Assembly: GCF_004168585.1 (NCBI RefSeq)
Contig: NZ_PGVH01000011.1
Location: 1 to 42,362 of the forward strand
DNA length: 42,362 bases
Source: Shewanella sp. OPT22
GTDB lineage: Bacteria; Pseudomonadota; Gammaproteobacteria; Enterobacterales; Shewanellaceae
Reading direction: 5' to 3'
Shown here piece by piece: positions 25,229-35,472 of the stretch. How positions within the stretch are numbered: position 1 is the stretch's first letter; each line of letters begins with the position of its first letter. The notes under the pieces were generated by a model that was not told the DNA's origin, ran no database searches, and saw only the letters and a list, made by a program, of their open reading frames with translations. Position numbers and translations under genes: made by a program.

Positions 25229-28200
25229 TTAGCTGACAGCAATTTGTGGCACTGGGCGAACTACAGCCTCTCTGGAAGCTTTCATTGGTTTAAATGTTGA
25301 TGAGCGTGGATGAGGTATACTCGTCTCCTTTTGATGTATTAAGCCACGATAAATCGTTTTTGTTGTTGTTGTTGCTTGTGCATAATTTAAAGATGAACCT
25401 TGCTCATTGTTTAACCGACTAACTGGCTCTTTATTATCGATCTCCATATGGCTGAGCTCATCATCCTCTTCACTCTCTTCATAATCAGAACTTATTGCAC
25501 TATCCAAGGAATCAGAGCTGTCCCAATGCCGGATGTTAATCTCTACATTTTCTACTCCAACGTTCTCTACGGCAAGCCTTTTTTCTAGTGGAGAAAGCTC
25601 TTGTGGCAGGGAATACGTTCTAATTTCAAGCTCACTGTAGACCTCATCAGAGTCAGTGGTTTTAATTAGGTTTTCCGTGCTTGAAGCACGTGATAATGCG
25701 GTAACAAGCGATACATCATCTTCTACATCAGGCATAGTTGGAGCCTGTCCATGAGACATGCTGTTTTGTGAATATACACTATCAGAGCTTTCTGTTCGCT
25801 TTAATATGCTTAGCTGTGCAAGTGGAGGACCTGTTTGTACTTTAGGTTGCTTAGCGAATTTTCGAGGTTTAATACGCTTGTCAGGATTAAATAAAAACTT
25901 ACTGCCTTGTTGCGTAGGAACGTCTTCTTGCCTCAATAAACTTACACTAGCCACCTCACTCTCGGATTGATGTTTTTCTAGAGTCATCTCATTAGAATGA
26001 GCGTCAATTTCAACACGTTTAATTGCAGCTTCATTATCTACATCAGTTTGTTGAAAACTTCGACGTCCTGATGCTATAGCGATTTCATCTGCATCGTGAC
26101 TTCTTGTTTCAAGTCTAGGTTCAGCTGACTTTGCCCTTTCATTTCTATTTCCTGATGGCAGCTCTAATTGAGTATTAATAAATAGCTGCGGATACGAAGT
26201 TCTCGACATTCCTGCTCCCAGTGGCACTAACCCAGTATTTAAAACACTTTGATCACCAAAAAAACCAGGAACTAAAGCGCTACTTCGCTCACCATCATGA
26301 AGTAAATGTTCCGTTGGTGACTTTGATTTAATATCAATAGGCGCTGTTTCCAAGTCTCTTTCAGTTTCCACTGCAAGTAACGAAGTCCGAAGATATGGAC
26401 CCGGATCGATACCTGGTTGCTTAATACTTTCACCATTTAAGACATTCGAAATCATAGAGTGACCAGGTTCATACGTCCTATGTTTCACATCAACTGTGGA
26501 TGACATCCCCATCAAAGTAGGATCCGTTTCTGTCCGATCAGGTACTTTAACCGTTTGAGTTAACTCTTTTGGAATACCATCGATGACATCATACTCTTCA
26601 GGTATCGATTGCCTTGAAAGAGCTTCGGTATAGTCGGCCTCTGAAATCTCAGCAAATTCTTCTTCCTCTTTAATTGTTGTGAGAGACTCTGCTTCAGCTT
26701 CTGCCCGAGAAACACTGATAGCATTGCCATCTCGAACACCAACATATTCAAAACTTTCTAAATTATCATGCTCAACTTGCTTAGCTTGAGCAGCAGTTTC
26801 TTGCTCTTCGGTAAATCCTCCTGTGGCTATTTGAGCGAGTTTCTCTACTATTGCATCTACAGCCGTATTTACTCTATGCTCTTGTGCTAACTGTTGTGGA
26901 GATTTCGGTGTTTTTGCTGTTGTCTTTTGAACTAACGGTTCTTTATCTTTACATTGACCAATCAAAAACTGAGACAACTCAGGATGCTTTGAATCCATCA
27001 CTGCAATATGTAATGCTGATAAGCCTGCTTCATTTTTATCTGTCATTTTGAAGCATGGAGCACCATTCTCTATATACAGAAAATCATTCAAATCTTGGTT
27101 TTCCCATGGAGACTCCCAAGCATATTGCAAGTCATCAAACACTACGCTTTCTCTTTGATTTTCAGGAGATTCATCAAACATATCTAATGTTAATGTAGCT
27201 TGACCGTTAATTTGAAGTTTGCATAAATGCGCCATGGCTTCAGTATCTTGGTGCGTTACTGCAACATGCAATAAATTATTTTGCCCTTCATATGTTTGCT
27301 TTGTTAACTCTCTCAAACTGTCTAAGTCATTAGTCACAGCTCTCAGAATATCAATATCTTTTAAAGCAATTGCCACTAAATAGAAATCAAGGTGACCATA
27401 TTGCTTTTTAAGATCCCTTAAACGAGTTGTATCACTTGTTTTTGTTTTTTCATCCGAAATAAGAAGTGCTTCCAACTGACTTTTACTTTCAGTTGCCTCC
27501 TCAGGGATCACATCTTCAAATTTAAAATCTGGCCAAGGCTTCCAAAACTCGTCTAAATGCTTCTCATAATGATTCAATAGAGAAAGAAATATTCCTTGAT
27601 GCCGATTAAGCGCTGCAATCATAAGCGGAGTGCATTCTGACTTGCCCGGCGCTCTCAGCAGTTCAGCTTGGTAATACTCTGTTGCAATGAACATCTGTAA
27701 GTTATTATGCATACAGGCGATATGAATAGGTAAATTACCATCATTGTCCCCTATGCATAAAATTGAAGGCACATCTGCTTGTTCTGTATTCTTCGCTAGC
27801 GGCATCGATTGCAACATGAGTCTAACTAAGCCAGTGTCTTTTGAAGCTGCAATTAAGTGTGCCACAGTTTGCCCTTTACTGTTTTGCCTGACAAAATCAA
27901 TCCCTTTAAAGTTGATCAACTTTTGCACAAGCTCAATGTGACCGCTTTCTATAGCAAGGTGAAGTGCAGTATTTCCATCTCTATCTGTAGCATTAATGAA
28001 TGAAGGGTTTTGATACCTTGGTGTAGAAAGTAAATAGTCAATTTGATTTAGGCACAGTGATTTATCTTGTTCAGTCTGTGCCAAGCGATATTTTTTATAT
28101 AGAAAATGTAATGCCGTATTATTTTCGTTATCTCTTGGAAAGTTAGGCTCTGCAACTGCTGATCTTATTGTCGCATTGATTCCAGCTTTGATTAAATGCT

Positions 28201-31200
28201 CTCTCTCACCAGCGTTGTGAATTTTTAGGTTTTTAACAGGTTCAGCTACCGTAGGTTCAACCCGAGTAATCAATATTATGTGTCCGCTTGTATCTTGCAC
28301 TTTCTCTTTGAAGGGGATACTTAGATCAGCACCAAATGTATGAAGTAATTTTAGCACTTCATTACTTCCCTGGCTCATCGCCAAATGTGCTGCCGTTTGT
28401 CCATCATTATCTTTACGATCTATACCTACATCGATTCTAATCTCACAATCGAAACCATCAATATCTTCTCTGTCTGTTCTCTCAAAACACAATTTATTCG
28501 CATTTAATACTTCAGTTAATGCTTCTATATTCCCTGATTCAACGGCAAGATGAACAGCTGTTTTGCCTGTCACAGTTAGAGAAAAGGTATCAAACTCTCT
28601 GGAGGCAGCTAATAGCTCTTTTAGAATAGGTAAATTAATACTTTGTTTTTCACCAACGTCATTTTTTGCTTTCAGCGCGGTATGTAACACTGTTTCCTTG
28701 TTGCCATTTCTTTTGTTTATATCAGCATTATTATTGAGTAAAATTTTCACCAATTCATGATGACCTTCTTTTACCGCAATATGTAACAGCGTATCTTTAT
28801 GTTCATTTTCTAAGTGCGCCAAGCCCTTAGCATCAATGCCCAGTTCTTTATGACTATTGGCGTAATCCATCAATGCCTGAACAACATGATGGCCACCTTT
28901 ACTCGTATATTCCAATATCAATCTTTTTACTTCACTTTGTGTGAAATCGAATTCACCTTTAGCAATTAAATGACCAAGAAGACGGTAATACTTTTCAGGG
29001 CGAATCAAAATATCATGAGCAAATTTGTATTTAATCGTTTCATCTTTCTCCTCTAATTTAGATTCAAGAACTTCAAGCTGGCTTTGTGCTTGGTTATGCT
29101 GCTCCCAAAGACTTGACTGCGAACGTATTAAATCAAATGCTGTTTTACCGTTTGCATTTTTAGCAGAAATGTCAAAGTCACTATTCCCAATTAATGAATC
29201 GGCAACTTCAAAATTGCCATGCTCTATCGCTGTATGTAATAAAGAATCTCCATTGTCATTTCTTGAGTTTAATAAATCCCTGTTTTCAGCAAGTTGGCTT
29301 CGAAAATCTTTTCCATTTATCCCATTAACCACCGCTCGGTGCATAGGAAAATCAGCTCTATCAATAACAGATAAATGTTTTGTTTTTGAAGTAAATAGAG
29401 ACTTGATGAAAGAAAGAATAACATTGACTACTTTTGTAAATTTATTCTTTCTGGCGATCTGTAAAGGTGTTACTCCGTCCAGGTTTGGAAGTGGTGCGGT
29501 TAATGGCATCCGCTCTTGTAAAAATTGAACGTTATCTGCTTGGTTTGCTCTAGTGGCAGCATGGATGAAACTCTCACCTTTTATGCATAATCCAGATCCA
29601 GGTTTATTCACAGTTGTTGGGATATCAATATCTTCATATGCTTTTTTAAGGTAAAAAACCTCTCCTTTAACCTCAACTGATTTAATTTCTTGGCTCGTTA
29701 CCTCTTGTAATAAACCTTTCTCTTCACACCATTTCAGGACCTTTATATTTGGGTTTTGGCTTGCTCTATGAACAAACGTGTATCCATCATTGTCTTTACT
29801 TTCAAAAATCTGGGCATACTCATCTTTTGAAAAAAAGTCTTTCTCTCCATCGGTAACGTAGAGTGCATCAAGCAATTGCGTAGCATTTTCGCCTTCAACA
29901 AGCGCAGCATAATGCAAGGCGGAGTAGCCTTTATCATCTACGGCTGAAAGCAGTTCAACTAAACTCGGACATGCGAATGATTTTTTGGTTTCACCAACTG
30001 CACTTTCAACGCAATCTTCAAGTGTAGCGGTTAGTAAATCAACACTTTCATTTTCAGCAGTATTTTCTGACTGTGAGGAGGTGTATTCCAACATTGTTTG
30101 GTAGACATCATAGCAATCACCAATATTACGAATTTTTAAGACTCTTTCAGTAAGGGAGCTTAAATGCCCTCTCGATTGAGGTTGCTCTTGCTGCCAATCT
30201 TGTAGGCTGCGCTTCAATAATAAAGTAAAGCAGTAAGTATCTCCTGAGCTTGCAGCGTAGTGCAATGCAGTTCGACCATCAGCCCCTCTTTTACTTATAT
30301 CTATCGAAGCTACATTAATTAGTGCAGCAACAATATCTTTGTGTCCCAACTCCAAGGCCATCATTAATGCAGTTTTTCCGGACTTACTTAATACATTAAC
30401 TTGATGATCTTTCGCTTCCAAAATCTGTTTAACCCTTGTGGTATCCCCACGTTGGATTGCATTGTGAAGAGGAACATTTTCTAAATACTGTTTCCCCTCG
30501 GTTTCAACTTGCTTAACGGTTTCTAATCTCAACCTATCTGCACAAGGAGATTTTACTTGCTCCGCAAAAAATGATGCTGTTACGCCTTCTTTATTCTCTC
30601 TCGTTAGATCGACTTTGCCACTCCTTAATGCAACCTCCAGCATCGCTAATGCCGCATTAGGGTTCGAAATCCTAACAATCTTATGAATAAGGTAGTCACC
30701 GTCATTAAGTTCTTGGTTGTGATCAACTAAGTTAGAAGATAATAAGACATCTAAAACCTGTTCATTCTTTGAAAGGCATGCAAGCTCCAATATCGACCAC
30801 TGCTTTTCTTTAACTGCGAGCGGCGTTTTAGGATTTGCACCAGCACCAAGTAATACTGAGATCATGCTTGGTTCTTGGTTTAAAACGGCAAGAATAAGAG
30901 GTGTTCGCCCAGTAGCATCAGACTGAGACAATATTGAGGGAAACTCTGTTTTATATATTTCAAGCAAGTACTCAACAAGATCAACATTACCAGATTCAAT
31001 TGCGAGCATAAGACACGTAGTGTTGATACTTGAACGTTGTTTATAAAAATCTGGATTAATTTTCAATAAACCTTCAACAACACCCTTATGGCCATTTAAG
31101 CAAGCTATTTGAAATGGCGTGAGCTCATTGTGAAACGCTATTGCTTTGGCACTCAATTCTTTGGACGAAATAGGGTACGCTTTCAACTCTTGATTTGTCG

Positions 31201-33442
31201 CTTTGCTTTGCTTTACTAAGCTAGTGCATTGGTATTTTTTATATAACAAGCAAGCTGACTCAGCATCTCCAGACATGCAGGCAACGTGCAAAGGTGTCAT
31301 TCCATCTTTATTTAGCTTTTTAACTAAAACAGGGTATTTATCAGCAATGATTTTAACAAGTTCAGGTTGCTGATTTTGACAGGCAATGTGGAGGATATTA
31401 TCGCCATTATCATTCGTCACAGTAAAACTAACACCGATATGTTTAAGAAAAGATTTTATAATTCTTTTTTGGGCATCTTTATGTTCTTTTGATAACTCGC
31501 ATGCCTTTAGCACTAAGCTACCCACAGAAAACTCCCCCCCATTTAACGTTATTGCTTGCCTCACATTCGAATCGTTTAAAATCTTTTCAACTGCCGCTGG
31601 GTCTGGTTTTCTTATTGCTTCCTCTAAAGGAATAACAAGGCTTTTCATTACAACTGTTTGACCTGTCATTTGAGCAAGGCTATTCGATTGAGCTAACTTA
31701 CGATCTGGGCTCGCTTTAAGCTTTGGTTTTGCTTTATCTGTTAACCTGTGAGTGCCACCCACTTCCACAATCTCTTGCAAACGCTGCTGATGAGACTCTC
31801 GACCAGCATCTTCACGTATAGAAACTTGAGAAACCCCTACTTTTGTCATCAAATGCCGAGCAAACTGCCCCATCTTCTTATCAGCTTGCTTAGCTTGATA
31901 CTGAACTAAAGCGTCAGCGTATTTTTGTGTCTTAAATCTTCTGACCAATTCTGCCAGATAACTCCGTTGTACAATATTTGGTGAGCAAGATAACTGCCCA
32001 ACAACCACTTCAGAAAATGATTTTTTCTTTTTCGTTTTTGAACTCGCTTCTTTGAGTTCCTTTTTGGCATCATGCTGAATATCAATAATCTGCGCTGCCC
32101 CAGCAAATCGGATAAATGTCGCTATCTCAGTTTCTGGTGTGGTTCTGATTGCTTGTTTAACGACTCGCTCACGCTGCTTTGGGGTAAGTTGTTTGTCTAA
32201 TTGCTCAAGAATAGACATAACATGCCTTAACGTCACCGCTTCCCTCTTATTTTCATCTTTCCCTTTCTGTAACCAAAAATATTTACCATCATTTTTTAAG
32301 GTGTACTTACTCCATTTGTACCTAAACGTAACTTCAGGAATATGCTCACGTTTTGTCTTTAGTTCTTTTGCCGAACGATGCGCAGCTGTTAACTCATGCT
32401 TCAATGCATCTTCAGTACGGTCATGATAAGCACCCTTTAATCCTGCATAACAATTTTTTCTTCCAACGAGTGAAGACAGTAATTCAGAACCACTCTTTAA
32501 CTCTTTTCGCTTATTCTGATTATTCGACTGTGCAACCCAATCTACAAACTGTCCCCATGCCGACTGCTGAACGAGTTCAGACACTGGGTTTTTAAAATGA
32601 GCAACTTGAACCTTATGCGCTAAATCCACCATATCTTCACTCGTACAAGAGTGCTGAATATAATGTTTAAAATCGAGTAATGCTTCTTCTCTAAAAATAG
32701 GAGTATTAGGTAGTTGAAGGTTTTGAAAAGTTAGCCCTAGCGAAGGGGCTGATTTTGCAATCAGATAATTCACTTCTTTTTGTTCAGCACTTAAAGGCTC
32801 TTCACGTTGACTTGAGCCTCTTCCTGTTATTTTTCCTTTAATCCCGACTTGGGGCGTTTTTTGCTGGCTGATATCAGCTAATAATTGATCTGCTTGCTCC
32901 TCTGCTATGCCATCAGAATCAATGTCAGGTAAACCATAAACATATTCTGAAGCCATACGATGTAGTTGCAATGCTTTGAGGTGAAGTAAAGTGGTATAGT
33001 TGCCTTTGTTTGCGATCAGTAAATCTGAAGTCAAACAGTCAATATCTGAATAATCCATGAATGGCAACTTTAAAGCTAAGCTGCATAAAACGGTTTTTTT
33101 ATAACTCTCTACTTCATCTGAATCACGAGCTTTTAAGCAAAAAATGCTAGCAAACTTACAAAATGTAATCTGAAATTTATCAAAACATTTTGGGTCTTCT
33201 TCTTCTAGAGTTTTAAGATCGTTTTTCAAATCTTCAATATTAAAATAGAAATCAATAGAGCGATCTTGGAATGCTTTATTGATGTTTTCGCAGGCATTAA
33301 GTAATTTACCCCAATTCTTTACTTTAACCGGGGCTTGAGTCGAAGTGAGCCTTTCATCAACAACTTTTACACTAGGCTTAAGTCCGCTGGACGTAAAAGG
33401 CTCGGGAGCAGTTTTTGAATGTAAAATAATTTGCGTAGTCAT
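25229..33442 (-). CDS. Giant ankyrin-repeat protein, candidate host-directed effector
   Basis: 2737 residues, by far the largest gene here. Residues 1-50 are Ser/Thr/Pro-rich without a signal peptide. Residues 50-640 are mostly helical and charged, with no domain I recognise. From about 675 to 2165 there are roughly 28-30 ankyrin repeats, many canonical (for example DGNTALHLAIESGHIELVQ), others degenerate, interrupted by a coiled-coil segment near 1440-1470. The last 570 residues are acidic, Ser/Glu-rich and probably disordered, with no transmembrane segment. The ATG at 33442 has a strong AGGAG site 7 bases upstream; the longer frame needs a TTG. Ankyrin proteins of this size are common in host-associated bacteria as proteins acting inside eukaryotic cells; that role is inferred. 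The reading frame is intact throughout, arguing for selection. A 489-base intergenic region precedes it. Confidence 0.88.
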   Translation of the reverse strand: MTTQIILHSKTAPEPFTSSGLKPSVKVVDERLTSTQAPVKVKNWGKLLNACENINKAFQDRSIDFYFNIEDLKNDLKTLEEEDPKCFDKFQITFCKFASIFCLKARDSDEVESYKKTVLCSLALKLPFMDYSDIDCLTSDLLIANKGNYTTLLHLKALQLHRMASEYVYGLPDIDSDGIAEEQADQLLADISQQKTPQVGIKGKITGRGSSQREEPLSAEQKEVNYLIAKSAPSLGLTFQNLQLPNTPIFREEALLDFKHYIQHSCTSEDMVDLAHKVQVAHFKNPVSELVQQSAWGQFVDWVAQSNNQNKRKELKSGSELLSSLVGRKNCYAGLKGAYHDRTEDALKHELTAAHRSAKELKTKREHIPEVTFRYKWSKYTLKNDGKYFWLQKGKDENKREAVTLRHVMSILEQLDKQLTPKQRERVVKQAIRTTPETEIATFIRFAGAAQIIDIQHDAKKELKEASSKTKKKKSFSEVVVGQLSCSPNIVQRSYLAELVRRFKTQKYADALVQYQAKQADKKMGQFARHLMTKVGVSQVSIREDAGRESHQQRLQEIVEVGGTHRLTDKAKPKLKASPDRKLAQSNSLAQMTGQTVVMKSLVIPLEEAIRKPDPAAVEKILNDSNVRQAITLNGGEFSVGSLVLKACELSKEHKDAQKRIIKSFLKHIGVSFTVTNDNGDNILHIACQNQQPELVKIIADKYPVLVKKLNKDGMTPLHVACMSGDAESACLLYKKYQCTSLVKQSKATNQELKAYPISSKELSAKAIAFHNELTPFQIACLNGHKGVVEGLLKINPDFYKQRSSINTTCLMLAIESGNVDLVEYLLEIYKTEFPSILSQSDATGRTPLILAVLNQEPSMISVLLGAGANPKTPLAVKEKQWSILELACLSKNEQVLDVLLSSNLVDHNQELNDGDYLIHKIVRISNPNAALAMLEVALRSGKVDLTRENKEGVTASFFAEQVKSPCADRLRLETVKQVETEGKQYLENVPLHNAIQRGDTTRVKQILEAKDHQVNVLSKSGKTALMMALELGHKDIVAALINVASIDISKRGADGRTALHYAASSGDTYCFTLLLKRSLQDWQQEQPQSRGHLSSLTERVLKIRNIGDCYDVYQTMLEYTSSQSENTAENESVDLLTATLEDCVESAVGETKKSFACPSLVELLSAVDDKGYSALHYAALVEGENATQLLDALYVTDGEKDFFSKDEYAQIFESKDNDGYTFVHRASQNPNIKVLKWCEEKGLLQEVTSQEIKSVEVKGEVFYLKKAYEDIDIPTTVNKPGSGLCIKGESFIHAATRANQADNVQFLQERMPLTAPLPNLDGVTPLQIARKNKFTKVVNVILSFIKSLFTSKTKHLSVIDRADFPMHRAVVNGINGKDFRSQLAENRDLLNSRNDNGDSLLHTAIEHGNFEVADSLIGNSDFDISAKNANGKTAFDLIRSQSSLWEQHNQAQSQLEVLESKLEEKDETIKYKFAHDILIRPEKYYRLLGHLIAKGEFDFTQSEVKRLILEYTSKGGHHVVQALMDYANSHKELGIDAKGLAHLENEHKDTLLHIAVKEGHHELVKILLNNNADINKRNGNKETVLHTALKAKNDVGEKQSINLPILKELLAASREFDTFSLTVTGKTAVHLAVESGNIEALTEVLNANKLCFERTDREDIDGFDCEIRIDVGIDRKDNDGQTAAHLAMSQGSNEVLKLLHTFGADLSIPFKEKVQDTSGHIILITRVEPTVAEPVKNLKIHNAGEREHLIKAGINATIRSAVAEPNFPRDNENNTALHFLYKKYRLAQTEQDKSLCLNQIDYLLSTPRYQNPSFINATDRDGNTALHLAIESGHIELVQKLINFKGIDFVRQNSKGQTVAHLIAASKDTGLVRLMLQSMPLAKNTEQADVPSILCIGDNDGNLPIHIACMHNNLQMFIATEYYQAELLRAPGKSECTPLMIAALNRHQGIFLSLLNHYEKHLDEFWKPWPDFKFEDVIPEEATESKSQLEALLISDEKTKTSDTTRLRDLKKQYGHLDFYLVAIALKDIDILRAVTNDLDSLRELTKQTYEGQNNLLHVAVTHQDTEAMAHLCKLQINGQATLTLDMFDESPENQRESVVFDDLQYAWESPWENQDLNDFLYIENGAPCFKMTDKNEAGLSALHIAVMDSKHPELSQFLIGQCKDKEPLVQKTTAKTPKSPQQLAQEHRVNTAVDAIVEKLAQIATGGFTEEQETAAQAKQVEHDNLESFEYVGVRDGNAISVSRAEAEAESLTTIKEEEEFAEISEADYTEALSRQSIPEEYDVIDGIPKELTQTVKVPDRTETDPTLMGMSSTVDVKHRTYEPGHSMISNVLNGESIKQPGIDPGPYLRTSLLAVETERDLETAPIDIKSKSPTEHLLHDGERSSALVPGFFGDQSVLNTGLVPLGAGMSRTSYPQLFINTQLELPSGNRNERAKSAEPRLETRSHDADEIAIASGRRSFQQTDVDNEAAIKRVEIDAHSNEMTLEKHQSESEVASVSLLRQEDVPTQQGSKFLFNPDKRIKPRKFAKQPKVQTGPPLAQLSILKRTESSDSVYSQNSMSHGQAPTMPDVEDDVSLVTALSRASSTENLIKTTDSDEVYSELEIRTYSLPQELSPLEKRLAVENVGVENVEINIRHWDSSDSLDSAISSDYEESEEDDELSHMEIDNKEPVSRLNNEQGSSLNYAQATTTTKTIYRGLIHQKETSIPHPRSSTFKPMKASREAVVRPVPQIAVS

Positions 33443-33880
33443 AACATTACTCCTTTCGTCTATGAGCAATATCTTGACTATACTCCCTAAGCAATAGAAA
33501 AATAATGAATTTTTAAAGCCCTATAAAATGAGTAATGTTCATCTTTACTTAAGTTATTTTAACAAATGTCATTTTAATTGAACTTACATAACCATATGAA
33601 AATAAAGGAGTAAGTATTTTGTTTATCAAATAGGTGACTGTTACTCTTTTGGCTTTTAGTAACTTTTTATTGATGAAGATAAATATTTATTCATCAACTG
33701 GGGGTGATGTTTTGATGAAAATTCATTCATTAACTGTGAATAACGTAAGATAAATCAATGGAATTCATCCAACCGTCATTTAGACACTATTCCATCAATC
33801 TTTATAGTTATATATTATTAAAGTAAAGAATAAGGAATGTTATACCAAGGCAAGAAATGTTAAACGTCTCTCAAAAATGC
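33443..33880. other. Long AT-rich intergenic region upstream of the ankyrin gene
   Basis: About 440 bases between the ankyrin gene start and the rplI terminator, with no reading frame of note on either strand. It holds the duplicated dyad at 33670-33736. Several T/A-rich stretches could serve as promoter elements on the minus strand, but none matches consensus well enough to call. Its length is much greater than other gaps in the window, so it probably carries the control region of the ankyrin gene. Confidence 0.6.
33670..33736. promoter_or_regulatory. Two imperfect direct copies of a dyad, spaced 42 bp
   Basis: Copy 1 (33670-33700) and copy 2 (33712-33736) share TTGATGAA at the left and TTCATYAACTG at the right, with a shorter centre in copy 2. 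Copy 1 is itself a near-palindrome: TTGATGA and ATAAAT pair with ATTTAT and TCATCAA, with a two-base bulge. The starts are 42 bp apart, about four helical turns, so a dimeric regulator could bind both on the same face. They lie 230-295 bases upstream of the ankyrin start. Confidence 0.45.
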
Positions 33881-33908
33881 AAAAAACCCCAGCCGAGGCT
33901 AGGGTTTT
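33881..33908 (-). terminator. Terminator of the rpsF-priB-rpsR-rplI operon
   Basis: On the minus strand AAAACCCTAGCC and GGCTGGGGTTTT pair over 12 bases with one mismatch (33883-33908) and run into a T tract. It lies 24 bases past the rplI stop codon. The plus strand also has a T run, so it could act in both directions. Confidence 0.88.
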
Positions 33909-33931
33909 ATAAGGCTAAGGCTTAAGTAAAA

Positions 33932-34384
33932 TTAAGCTTCAGCTACAACAGAAATTTTAACTGTTGCTTTAACTTCTGTGTGAAGTTGAACTTCAACGTC
34001 GAACTCACCAGTGTGGCGTAGAGCACCGTTTGGCAGGCGAACTTCAGCTTTCGCTAACTCAACACCAGAAGCAGTTACTGCATCAGCGATGTCGCGAGTA
34101 CCGATAGAGCCGAATAGTTTACCTTCTTCACCAGCTTTAGAAGCGATTTCAACAGCTTCTAGTGCAGCAAATTTTTCAGCACGTGCAGTTGCACCCGCTA
34201 ATTCACCAGCAAGCTTAGCTTCAAGTTCTTGACGACGCTCTTGGAAGAATTTTTCGTTTTCTTCGTTAGCAACAACCGCTTTACCTTGTGGTAAAAGGAA
34301 GTTACGAGCATAACCAGACTTTACAGAAACCTTGTCACCTAAGTTACCTAGGTTAGCGATCTTATCAAGCAGAATAACAAACAT
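33932..34384 (-). CDS. rplI: 50S ribosomal protein L9
   Basis: 150 residues, the family length. The N-terminal 23S rRNA-binding domain reads [32 protein letters not shown] in pieces that match L9 throughout, followed by the long central helix rich in Glu/Lys and Ala (about 40-75) and the C-terminal domain with [14 protein letters not shown]. It is the last gene of the operon, 26 bases after rpsR, and is followed by a terminator. Confidence 0.98.
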   Translation of the reverse strand: MFVILLDKIANLGNLGDKVSVKSGYARNFLLPQGKAVVANEENEKFFQERRQELEAKLAGELAGATARAEKFAALEAVEIASKAGEEGKLFGSIGTRDIADAVTASGVELAKAEVRLPNGALRHTGEFDVEVQLHTEVKATVKISVVAEA

Positions 34385-34410
34385 TATTTAATCCTCTCAA
34401 TTCGTTGCAA

Positions 34411-34650
<240 letters not shown>

Positions 34651-34956
34651 CTAAATTTTCAAATCGACTTGTTCGGCATGAAGAACCATTTTATTCTGGC
34701 CACTGCGAGAGGTTTGCATAGCAATAAAACCCTCAACGCTCATCTCCATACCGGCTTCTAACTTTTCTGCAATTGGCGCAAATTGAGCGCCACTCATAAT
34801 CACTTGAATTTGCAAATACACATTTCTAAGAAGCTCAGCCTCATAGCGCTGTGATTTGTGCTCTAGCGTGGCTATCCAATGAGGAATGCCTGCTGGGCTT
34901 TTCATGCTTTTAGTACGTTTAACGGTGCCAAACAAGCGAATGTGATTATCAGTCAC
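34651..34956 (-). CDS. priB: Primosomal replication protein N
   Basis: 101 residues forming a single OB-fold, similar to E. coli PriB (104). It binds single-stranded DNA and helps PriA-dependent replication restart. Recognisable parts are LFGTVKRTKSMKSPAGIPHW, LEHKSQRYEAELLRNVYLQIQV and GFIAMQTSRSGQNKMVLHAE. Its place between rpsF and rpsR is the classical arrangement. It starts 8 bases after the rpsF stop codon. Confidence 0.95.
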   Translation of the reverse strand: MTDNHIRLFGTVKRTKSMKSPAGIPHWIATLEHKSQRYEAELLRNVYLQIQVIMSGAQFAPIAEKLEAGMEMSVEGFIAMQTSRSGQNKMVLHAEQVDLKI

Positions 34957-34964
34957 AGATAAAA

Positions 34965-35378
34965 TTACTCAGCAGCAGCTGTTTCTTCAGCTTTTGCTTC
35001 TTCTTTTGGCGCTTCAGCAGGTTTGTCAGCTGAAGGAGCACGACGAGCATCACGCTCATCTTTTGCTTTTGCCATTGGAGAAGCTTCAGTTACTGCGTTT
35101 TTAGTACGCATAACCATGCTACGTAGAACAGCGTCGTTGAAACGGAAAGCTGTTTCTAATTCTTCGATAGCTTCTGCAGATGCTTCAACATTCAAAAGAA
35201 CGTAGTGAGCTTTATGCAGTTCAAGAACTGGGTAAGCTAGTTGACGACGGCCCCAGTCTTCTAGGCGATGAACGGTACCAGCAGCTTCAGTAATTAGGCC
35301 AGTGTAACGCTCGATCATACCTGGGACTTGTTCACTCTGATCAGGGTGAACCATAAATACGATTTCGTAATGACGCAT
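34965..35378 (-). CDS. rpsF: 30S ribosomal protein S6
   Basis: 137 residues. The first 100 match S6 closely ([57 protein letters not shown]). The C-terminal 35 residues are an Ala/Glu/Lys-rich acidic tail; in E. coli the S6 tail is the site of post-translational glutamate addition, but I cannot tell whether that applies here. It is the first gene of the operon and is preceded by an S6:S18-type leader and a good promoter. Confidence 0.98.
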   Translation of the reverse strand: MRHYEIVFMVHPDQSEQVPGMIERYTGLITEAAGTVHRLEDWGRRQLAYPVLELHKAHYVLLNVEASAEAIEELETAFRFNDAVLRSMVMRTKNAVTEASPMAKAKDERDARRAPSADKPAEAPKEEAKAEETAAAE

Positions 35379-35384
35379 TTATCA

Positions 35385-35443
35385 TTCCTTACGGTTATCT
35401 AGCCTCGTTTTGGGATCAGCCAAACCAACGTTGAGGCAAGGAA
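35385..35443 (-). promoter_or_regulatory. S6:S18 ribosomal-protein leader (autoregulatory mRNA element)
   Basis: On the minus strand the 5' arm TTCCTTGCCTC pairs with GAGGC and AAGGAA, with an 11-base bulge TAGATAACCGT between the two 3' segments. The bulge contains the CCG trinucleotide that defines the known rpsF leader bound by the S6:S18 complex. The AAGGAA arm is also the rpsF ribosome binding site, so folding or protein binding would block translation. An inner stem (TTTGG with CCAAA) sits in the apical loop. It lies 7 bases before the start codon. Confidence 0.75.
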
Positions 35444-35472
35444 TTAATTAAAAAGGCTGAATCAGGCCGCGA

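Noticed and set aside
29025-29528. Plus-strand ORF of 167 codons inside the ankyrin gene
   Set aside because: It is antisense to an intact ankyrin-repeat frame, has no ribosome binding site or recognisable domain, and is explained by the codon bias of the opposite strand.
32139-32595. Overlapping plus-strand ORFs near the 5' part of the ankyrin gene
   Set aside because: Cys- and Ser-rich antisense translations without ribosome binding sites; the minus-strand frame is complete.
33443-33469. Longer ankyrin protein start (TTG at 33469)
   Set aside because: The ATG at 33442 has a strong AGGAG site that lies within the proposed extension.
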